Positions 55,516 to 64,000 of a DNA stretch of 64,000 nt are shown here, in pieces. The stretch is taken from the NCBI RefSeq assembly GCF_024679245.1, contig NC_090185.1:31249170-31313169 (forward strand). The letters are read 5' to 3'. Made by a program: the position numbers and the translations under genes. Positions within the stretch are counted from its first letter, which is position 1; each line of letters opens with the position of its first letter. The notes under the pieces were generated by a model. That model was not told the DNA's origin, did no database searches, and saw only the letters and a program-made list of their open reading frames with translations. The stretch is from Pseudorasbora parva. Lineage: Eukaryota > Chordata > Actinopteri > Cypriniformes > Gobionidae.

Positions 55516-57733
55516 GCCTCTAACATGAAAACTGGGAATTTTGTTAGATCTATTTCAGGTATTTCTTAATTTTTTCTTTCACTAATCAAAAAGTTATGAC
55601 ATTTTTCGACAAGACATAAAAATAGGTTTATTGAGGATATTGTGTCAAAGAGGCAATTATTAGATATGAATATTCAAAAAGATCGAAGACATCATGCCAG
55701 AGACGGGTTTATTGAGGATGCCGTGACAATTTACAATCTATTTCTGTTTAACCGTTTAACACTGAGGTGCAAATAGTATCTGCCACTTTTTATAAGTATA
55801 TAAATAACATCAAACTACTATTTACACTTAGCCTATTACGAAGACTAAATTAATATTGATAGGGCAACGAATCATTGTATTAGATAAAGATAGACAAGCT
55901 ATTCGTAAGAACTCTCTGGGAAAAGTGCACGGATAGTACCACAAACATTGTCTAGCAATATATTGATTATAACAGAATCGCTGTATCATGATATTATCGA
56001 TATCGTGAGCCTCGTATCGTATCGTATCGTGAAGTACCCTGTCATTTCCACCCGCAGTGTAAATAGAATCTGTCGCTATATTCACTGCAAATTCAAAAGA
56101 ATCTGAACTGGAGATAGCGCTGTGCCTGATTATGTTTGTCAGTGATTGGAACGCTAAATATTATTTGGGTTTTAATACGATTTCCCAATAAATAGGCAAT
56201 GATAGACCTGCCGTCTTCCGCAATTCCTGCATTCCGACAACAAAGCACTTGAATGTGAAAAGCTAATAATCACGACTTCCGAAGCGGGAAGTACGAAATT
56301 TACGAAATAAATAATCACGCAAGAGTTTAAAGTTAGCATGTTGCTAAGCTAACAAAGTGATACTTTGATAAGCATTAAAATGCAAAACACACAAATATGC
56401 TATTATTTTTAGGCTTATACTATCCCTTAAGAGTTTGTAGTTATGTAACGATTTATTATTTCTTTCATTTACTAATCAAATTGTTCCAATGTTAATTTTT
56501 TTTTTATACCAATTGTTTATACCAACAAAAGACCTAATCTTTAGGAAGTGAAATCAAACCTAAACATCATGAGGTTGTTTCTGAGAATTCTGATGCTAAG
56601 AAGAATTATCTCAGTTGGCACGTTTTTTTTTTTTTTAAAGTTCCAGTGTTCAAACTTACAGCAGAACAGGAATAAACCTGTCAACTCATAGTGTTTTCCA
56701 GAAGCTAGCAGCTAATTTTTGTTAATAGTAGCTTCCCTGTTTCAAACATGATCCGGCAAAATCCAACAACACTAGATGAGTAAAGGCCACACACACACAC
56801 ACACACAGCTTATTACACTTTAGACAAAGAAGGCCAAGTTAAACAGCGCTGGCTTGTGCTAGTCTGCTAAGTAAATGCCTCTATGGAGTCCCTTGCAGCT
56901 TACACTGATCACCAGCATTAAGGATAGGACAACAGAGCAGCCAAGAGAATATTTGTAGTTGTTTTTATACTCATGGGTCAGCTTTACAGTGTAAACACAC
57001 ACCAACATGGGAAGGTCAGCATCACTAATTCACACTTAGCGGTGAAATGTAGCACCAAATGTGAGAAGACACGGTTTTGAGTCACGACTGAATATACAAG
57101 TTTCAGAAAGTAACCGCATCCTGCTTCAGTCGATGAGCTATTACTTAACACTGCATGTCCAAATAAATCTAATCTCAATTAGCTGTGTGTTAAAAGAAGG
57201 ATTACTGCTTACTTTCTCTACAATATTCTGATGTAATTGTGCTCGAGCAAGTGTTAGTTTGCTCTGTAAAAAATGATATGATCAATAAGTCATGGCAGCC
57301 CTGCCTAGCTGGTCTTATCTTCCAGCCTGGAGTCAGTGGCATAAACATAGCTGCTAAGGTAATACTTGGTCTTAAGAACTAATCTGACCAACTAGTGAGG
57401 GCTAATCAGTTTTACTTTCCAGATTCAAATTAGACCACTTGTAAGTCTAGTCTAAGAAGTTTATGCCACTGACCCTTGGTCATAGCTGGTTTAGCTGCTG
57501 GTTTTTGAGGAGTTTTGGACAACTTTTCTGGGAGTCCAGCTTGACTTACATGAACAACGCAGGGGTCACAAACTGCGTTGTTTTATTGTTTTATGTTTCC
57601 TGGGGTGCACTTATAATGTAAGAATGCTTTTGCAGCAGAAATGATAATAATTAAAAAAATAATTTATAAATAAAAGGTATTTTTGGTACCCTGATTTTAG
57701 CCTCTGCTCTGAATGCTCTGTTTGAAGAGGCGT
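55516..57733. other. Intergenic, no gene recognised
   Basis: A possible hAT-like fragment with ATATCGATATCG-type motifs (CGTATCGTATCGTATCG near 56012) spans about 55840-56110. A single unit of the 52940 array lies at 56325-56455 and a short CA run at 56792. A CCAGC-type repeat occupies about 57290-57500. Confidence 0.4.
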
Positions 57734-58237
57734 GGCTGCTGTAAGAGTTCAGTGTAAACGCCCACTGCTGTGATTGGCTGCTGTGAGACTTCAGTGTAAA
57801 CGCCCACTGCTGTGATTGGCTGCTGTAAGAGTTCAGTGTAAACGCCCACTGCTGTGATTGGCTGCTGTGAGACTTCAGTGTAAACGCCCAATACTGTGAT
57901 TGGCTGCTGTGAGACTTCAGTGTAAACGCCCACTGCTGTGATTGGCTGCTGTGAGACGTCAGTGTAAACGCCCACTGCTGTGATTGGCTGCTGTGAGTCT
58001 TCAGTGTAAACGCCCACTGCTGTTATTGGCTGCTGTGAGAGTTCAGTGTAAACGCCCACTGCTGTTATTGGCTGCTGTGAGACGTCAGTGTAAACGCCCA
58101 CTGCTGTGATTGGCTGCTGTGAGAGTTCAGTGTAAACGCCCACTGCTGTGATTGGCTGCTGTGAGACGTCAGTGTAAACGCCCACTGCTGTGATTGGCTG
58201 CTGTGAGATGTCAGTGTAAACGCCCACTGCTGTGATT
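57734..58237. repeat. Minisatellite, 12 copies of a 42-bp unit
   Basis: The unit reads GGCTGCTGTGAGACTTCAGT then GTAAACGCCCACTGCTGTGATT, with little variation over exactly 504 bp. Each junction carries GATTGGCTG or TATTGGCTG, an inverted CCAAT box. Because 42 is a multiple of three, a minus-strand ORF of 185 codons (58254-57697) runs through it; it is judged a by-product of the repeat. Confidence 0.95.
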
Positions 58238-60362
58238 GGCCATCGTCTTTCCATTTAAAGTCATAAATGGATAGCAGTGATCTGGTCATTTCAACTCAGT
58301 TTCTGTACACTATCGAATGCATTCATCTTCACTAACAGTGCAAACGTGATAAAGTTAAGAGATTCGTTGAATAAAACGGTAGCCACTGATAAACTCTCCC
58401 TGTTTGACTGACAGCTTGAGTGCGCTGCTTCAACGATTGTAAAGGGAGCTTTTTTGATCGCTTTTGTTATAGAATTGAATCACAGTTAAATAACAGATTA
58501 TTTACATCCTACTAAGAGAAACAACGCAAGTTGATGTTTAGTCACTGGTTTAATTTACTGGCACACAGACAAAGAACACCTGACTGTACATGAATCATTA
58601 CATTTAGATCAGGCATTAGAATTAACAGTTACATGTTGCATTACTGTCGAGCCCAGGCACCGCACAATATTTTGTAATCCTCAATAGCATGTTTATTGCT
58701 GGTAGCTCAATCTGGTTTATCACCACGTAGGCCTATATCACTTAGGCATTGTCATGTGTGAATCGGTGGGCGGGGCTAAACAGGCAGTGATGAAGGAGGC
58801 GTTGATCTTCTTCTGCAGAGGCGGCGCTTGCCTCCCTTTAAAACCATAGATCCCTACTTTGAAAAACCTGTCGTTTGCTGCACCTGGTGTCAATAAAAGC
58901 TTTGGACTAACAAGGAAGTTTTCAGTTCTGAAACTTACAGGATGTTCTTACAGCATGATGACCTCTTTTATGTCAAAACCTCAAGGAAAATTTGATTTCT
59001 CAATTCATGACCCCTTTAAACCAACTACATCCAGTTTAAACCTGCTTAAACCAGCTAACAAGCTCAGGCCGGTTTTCAGCATGGATGTTTTTAACTCATT
59101 AAAATAATGTAACCAATTTAATTTGTATTTTTAAGTGATATGAGATTCAGGTATACAAAAAAAAAAAAAAGAAAAGAAGAGTCTAAATGACTTATACAGC
59201 CAATTTGATACTTAAAGGCCCCGATATACTTCAAGCGCAATCGAAGAATGATCTGCCGCGACATAATTCCAAACAAAATCAGGTTAAAACAAAGTTCATT
59301 TGGAGTTTGGTTTGGGAGTCTGAAACAGCTTGCCAAACAAACTTTACTGAAAAGTTCACTCCAGCTGGTAAACACCATCGGTCGGTGATGATGATTCAAT
59401 AGGTGCACTCTGAAAAAAACTTTTTTTTTCTTTTCTACCCACATCCTGGGTTGAGCCTTTTGGGTCTTTTTTTTGTGTTACCCAGCTCCTGGGTCAGACG
59501 TAACAACCCAGTGTTTGGGTAGTTTTTGTGTTACCCAGTTCTTGGGTCAGACATGACATAAGTAACCCAGGGGTTGAGTTATTTATTGTAGGCTTTTATG
59601 CGACCTCTTCAGGAGAGAGATGCAGATAATAAAAATACAGAATATAAATACTTAAGATATTAAAATATGTTCTCAGAGCACTAATTGTTGCACTAATTGT
59701 TTTTGTTGTGGTGGACTACCATCGTCCTGACATCAGTCACCCCTGGCAACACACACAGAGCTGCTGACCAGCAATCACTGCACACACACCTGAGGGCCAT
59801 CTCCCACTCGGCGTCACTGAGGCCATACAAACCCAGTGAAGAAAGAACAGTTGAGATTGATCTCCCACACACACACTGACGTCTGTTTATCCATCATGAG
59901 ACACGTTATGCTTAATGAGAAGGAACCTGGAAGCTTTAGGAGAACTCTCCGCTGGTCAAGCTAATGCCCTGCTGCCTGGCTGAAGTTTACTATCTTCACT
60001 CAACTTTCTCCAAGAAGTTATGGAGTCAGTCACCTCATATTTCGTTACTTTCTGAAGTAAGAAGTTCCCCTGCTGGACATGATACATAATTTACAAGTAG
60101 AACGTCATTATGTTCAGCCCCGCCCACCAACGCAATGTGAAGTTTTTCCAGCTCAGAAGTCTATGGAAAGTTGCTAGACGACACTCTTGGCAGATTAGAT
60201 TTGCTGCCGCTAGGGTGCGTCTAGATTTCTAGGCTACATGATACAAGCTCTGGCACGAGATCCAGCACCGCTACCGTGGAAACGGGACAACAGAGACTGG
60301 TTGATTACACTTGAAATACTGCTAAATGTTTAATTTTTACTTCTAATATTTGTTTAACAAGC
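58238..60362. other. Intergenic; scattered repeats, no gene
   Basis: A CCAGCTTAAACC-type repeat is at about 59020-59085. At 59404-59600 lies a repeat beginning CACTCTGAAAAAA with ACCCAG.TCCTGGGT motifs; its opposite end may be at about 60903-61035 (TTTTTTAGAGTGTG). A right-end fragment of the 55002 family lies at 60168-60234. Confidence 0.4.
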
Positions 60363-60799
60363 TTAAAGCTACACTGTGTGATATTTTCCCCCATCTAGCG
60401 GTGTAAAGGTATATGACCATCCAGTGAATATTAGCTTCTGTTCCTCTCAATTCTGATTTCGTTTTAACTCCTACGGTGGCTGATTTAGTCCAAGATTAAC
60501 ATGGCAATCCCCCTCTTCACATTTGACACGGTGCCATCGAGTGTTAAAACGCGAAAGGTGAAGCTTGAATATACGGGTATGTCCCTCTTTGGCTAATGTA
60601 TTTTCAAGATGGAGGGGCAACATGGCGACCAGCATTCGAACCCCTCACCCGTATGTATTTTCAATGGCATATTATAAGCTTACGGGAATACTTCATTACT
60701 TGAAAGAAGTAAATATACATTAAAGAGCACATATATTTTTGAAAGATCTATGTGTTTTTAGCTAAGAATAAATCAAAAAGTTACACAGTGTAGCTTTAA
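60363..60799 (-). mobile_element. TTAA-target element, copy 3 (internally deleted)
   Basis: TTAAAGCTACACTGTGTGAT and TTACACAGTGTAGCTTTAA frame 437 bp in the same orientation as copy 1. The upstream ORF part (minus strand, about 60640-60505) is kept, but the basic exon found in copies 1 and 2 has been deleted between about 60490 and 60505. Confidence 0.8.
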
Positions 60800-61578
60800 A
60801 TGTAGGCAGTATGTATTAGAAATGATCTAAAATATGGTATACTGTAAAATATAATCGAAAATAAAGGAATTATCATGCATTGTGTTGAGTATAATAAATG
60901 AATCAACCCATTATGCTGGGTTAAATCAACAACCCAATCTGCTAGGTAAAATGAACCCAACACATGTTCTGTCCTATATTTACCCAGCAAATGGGTTGAA
61001 AACAACCCAAATTGGGTTGTTTTTTTAGAGTGTGGGTGTGGCTCTGAGGCTCCACCTTCTGTGTCTTAAAAATCTGTTTTGGTTAATTTCTCCTGTTCAG
61101 TCTGTCGATGTTGGCTGTTCGTGAGTGAAAACACGAAAACACTTGAGAGCTGCTTTATTGTAGAAAATGAGGTTGTGCTTCTGATTAAATTAGGTTTTCT
61201 ATGTTTAATATGGTAAAGCTGCTTGATTTTATGCAATCTATTATATAAAGTGATATATAAATAAATATGACGTGACTTTACTAGGGTGCCTAATTGCAGA
61301 CCTACTGCGAGCATATCCATGTTGCTTTGCTCAGATGCTTTTCTTATGCTTTATTTAATATTTTTTTGCCGTTATCTAAATTTCATTGTATTTATTTTGT
61401 CATTAAGAGGTAAGGGCGCAGCACATATTTACATATTCATCTAAACGTCGCTGTCAACCTTGTGGGCAAAGTCGGGATGTTCGCTTACAGTATATCACTG
61501 GTCACTAACTTGGCGAAGAACGAAAAAAGATCTTCGCCGTCAGTATATTGGGGCTTAAAAATAAGGTAGTAAATGATT

Positions 61579-62255
61579 TTAAAGGGTTAGTTCACGCAGA
61601 ATAAAAAAAAAAAAAAAAAAGAATTACCCCATGATTTACTCACCCTTCAGCCATCCTAGTTGTATAAGACTTTCTTCTTTCAGACAAATACAATCAAAGT
61701 TTTATTAAAAAATGTCATGGCTTTTCCAAGCTTTAAAATGACTGCCTAAAAAAATTGAAGACCAAAAAAGTTCATCCATCCATTATAAAACTGCTCACAC
61801 GACTCCAGGGGGTCCTTCTGAAGCGAATCAATGGGCTTGAGTAAGAAAAATATCAATATTTAACACGTTATAAAGTCAAATATCTAGCCTCTGCCAGACC
61901 ACCGTCGGACGTAGCGTTAGCATTTTGAACTGCGATATTCCTTACACTTTCTGCGTCAGTTTAATATGGATGGCGGTCTGCTAGATATTTTACTTTATAA
62001 ACATATTTTAAATATGGATATTTTCACTTCAGAAGGCCTTTATTAACCAGAGCCATATGGAATACGTTTATAATAAATTGATGCACTTTTTTGGCCTTCA
62101 AATTTTGAGATGCTATTATAAAGCTCGGAAGAGCCAGGACATATTTTAACTCCGATTGTATTCGTCTGAAAGAAGAAAGTCATGTACACCTAGGAGGGCT
62201 TGAGGGTGAGTAAATCATGGGGTCATTTTCATTTTTGGGTGAACTATCCCTTTAA
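61579..62255. mobile_element. TTAA element with GTGAACTATCCCT ends
   Basis: The left end TTAAAGGGTTAGTTCACGC and right end GGTGAACTATCCCTTTAA are inverted repeats. Internal arms also mirror each other: AGACTTTCTTCTTTCAGAC (about 61666) and GTCTGAAAGAAGAAAGTC (about 62163). It is 677 bp and non-coding, a common cyprinid type. Confidence 0.8.
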
Positions 62256-63589
62256 GTTTTATAATTTTAAATAGCTGGAATTTTCTTTTACAGTGTGTAG
62301 GATTTTTACGGCCATAGAACTCAAATGTACAGCTGTATTGACGCATTTTGAAACCCTTTTTGTCTCCCACCGGTGATTTTGTTGGAGGCAGCGGCTCAAA
62401 GCTAATTATCAAACGCTCACCCCCTAAAGTGAAGCTTTCCCTAGAGCGCCAAAGATTGCTGGCATTTATGTTGAATGTCACTGAGTGAGCATGTAGGTGG
62501 AGAGACACCTTCGGTATGGACGCACGTGGGCGGCTACTGCGATTATAGCAGTTTCATTTTGACAATATTAGCTACTTATTCATCCACACTCTATTATCAC
62601 AATTACATATCTTATTTCCTCCAGGACCTGATAGCTTCTGAATTCCTCGGTGAAGAATCTCAAACATGTTGTTGGAGAATGTTGTGGGTGCCCCAGAGCT
62701 TCAACGGTGACTTCCACTCACAGTCACGGCTTATTGTGTTCAAATGCTGCCGGCCCGGCAAGAGGATACCTATTTAATTTGGTTGTGGGAGTCTGGGCTG
62801 CGGGTCGTGTGAATGAGCGTGTTAAATATTTAAGCAGGTGGATGCAGTCTGGAGCCGGGAGCGGAGGATTGGCTGTGCCTGTTGTCATGGCTCCCAGACA
62901 CACTCACGAGAATGACTGCGGTAACGAGGTATAGTCCGACCCCAGATAGCCTGCAGTGCGTGGTTGGCCATGTTGGCTTTAACAACAGCGCCGGTCCACT
63001 CGCGGCTCCCCTTTAATTAAGGTCTCAAAAGGCTTTTTAAACATGTCTGATTCTAGAGTCCTGGGGGCTGTAAAATGCCATTAATAGCATTATACACATT
63101 TAAAAGGAAGCAGCAGGAGATGGACGTGAGCAAAGGTCGCAACCTTTTTGGTCTTGTCTTAATGCAAGGAATATCTTTATGCAGTAGGGAGACATCAAGT
63201 CATATTACATAAAACAGGATTCGTGCAGTTGTCACTCTCTACTTCTAGGCCCTGTTTGCACCTGGTATTAAAAGAACACCACTTTTTTTTGAAAGCAGGC
63301 TCATTTTTTAACTCCCCTAGAGTTAAACAGTTGAGTTTTACAGTTTTCGAATCCGTTAAGCCGATCTCTGGGTCTGGCGGTAGCACTTTTAGCAGAGCTA
63401 AGCATAGGTCATTGAATCTGATTAGACCGTTAGCATCTCGCTCAAAAATGGCTGAAGAGTTTCGATATTTTACCTATTTAAAACATGACTCTTCTGTTAC
63501 ATTGTGTACTTAGAACAACGGAAAATTAAAAGTTGTGATTTTCTAGACCGATATGGCTAGAAACTATACACTCATTCTTTCATAATAAT
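62256..63589. other. Intergenic, repeat-poor
   Basis: No repeat ends or coding exons were recognised. The stretch 62940-63180 is rich in homeodomain-like cores (TTTAATTAAGG, CCATTAATAGC). ORFs 62475-62777 and 62650-62934 overlap in different frames and lack family resemblance. Confidence 0.4.
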
Positions 63590-63940
63590 CATAGACTGTA
63601 AAAAAAATATGGACATAGTGTCTGTGATGTCACCCATAGGATTCTGAACAGCTGTTTTGAAGCGTAAAGTAGAGACGAGTTGGCCGTCGCCATCTTGGCA
63701 GCGTGTCACATCCAAAACAAAATTTACCCCCTCACAGTTGTTATGAAGGGCAAAATTTGCCATATAGACCAAAACCCCAATTTGTCCCAGGCTGTAAACA
63801 TGTTTTATTCTGCTGTAAAGTTTAACATGGGGCTCAATGAGATTCTGCTCCCTTCTGGAGCCTGTCCCTAGTGGCCAGTCGATGAACTACAGTTTAAGTC
63901 ACTTCCGTATTGGCTTCAACAGAAACTGGGGGAGGTTGCC
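63590..63940. repeat. Interspersed repeat (ATAGACTGTAAAAAAA type)
   Basis: The block from ATAGACTGTAAAAAAAATAT and GGACATAGTGTCTGTGATGT through TAGTGGCCAGTCGATGAACT and CACTTCCGTATTGGCTTC is a repeat familiar from fish genomes. The ORF 63680-63871 lies inside it and is not called. Confidence 0.5.
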
Positions 63941-64000
63941 ACTTGGTAATAATCCAGGAACTTTACTGTCATACCATGGGTGCAGCGACGCAATGATATT

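Noticed and set aside
57697..58254. Minus-strand ORF of 185 codons with a 14-residue repeat (QQPITAVGVYTD-type)
   Set aside because: It is the automatic result of a 42-bp minisatellite whose unit length is divisible by three and happens to lack stops in that frame; there is no promoter, splice context or non-repeat domain.
63680..63871. + strand ORF near the right end
   Set aside because: Contained in a familiar interspersed repeat.
1..64000. CRISPR arrays, bacterial operons or phage genes
   Set aside because: The tandem repeats lack unique spacers and the gene structure is eukaryotic with spliced exons.

Overview
The window looks like genomic DNA from a teleost fish, most probably a cyprinid. 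It has one vertebrate gene spread over short GT-AG exons in long introns, an AT-rich background, CA/TA/GA microsatellites, and a dense load of Tc1-like, hAT-like, Harbinger-like and TTAA-target DNA transposons, mostly short non-autonomous copies of kinds familiar from zebrafish and carp. The species call is an inference from repeat style, not from a database search.

The left 31 kb carries the 3' part of the gamma-adducin gene (add3) on the + strand. Thirteen coding exons (3572-28969) join in a single open frame of 617 codons plus stop, from just after the N-terminal region through the class II aldolase-like head, the neck, the tail and the terminal lysine-rich MARCKS-related domain. The first coding exon(s), about 60 residues, lie upstream of the window. 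A possible extra 18-nt in-frame microexon sits at 19800-19817. A 3' UTR of about 2.1 kb probably ends after the AATAAA at 31094. Which of the two teleost add3 copies this is cannot be told from the sequence alone.

Add3 introns hold: an A-B-A'-B' inverted duplication (1774-3346); a hAT-type element (3880-4456); a minisatellite of exactly 37 copies of a 37-bp unit, each with a heat-shock-element-like palindrome (5027-6395); a TTAA element (13976-14390); a TTAA element with an exon-like ORF (15834-16424); a hairpin MITE (17334-17724); a hAT-type element (18755-19363); a three-level transposon nest built on a Tc1-like copy (20283-22870); a fold-back repeat (about 23540-24740); an AT-rich degenerate repeat tract; and a hAT-type element ending 41 bp before the last exon (27758-28680).

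From 31.1 kb to the end I see no host gene. The region holds a second Tc1-like copy (37160-38724), an inverted-repeat element that splits a simple-repeat array (34516-35697), a four-level transposon nest (41524-46001), further TTAA and hAT/MULE-like insertions, a 42-bp minisatellite carrying a regularly spaced CCAAT box (57734-58237), and some repeat-poor stretches (about 36.0-36.8, 40.5-41.2, 48.8-49.5 and 62.6-63.2 kb) that could be conserved non-coding DNA.

No RNA genes, CRISPR arrays or operon-like structures were recognised. Most features were called from splice-site and reading-frame agreement (add3) or from terminal inverted repeats with exact target-site duplications (mobile elements).
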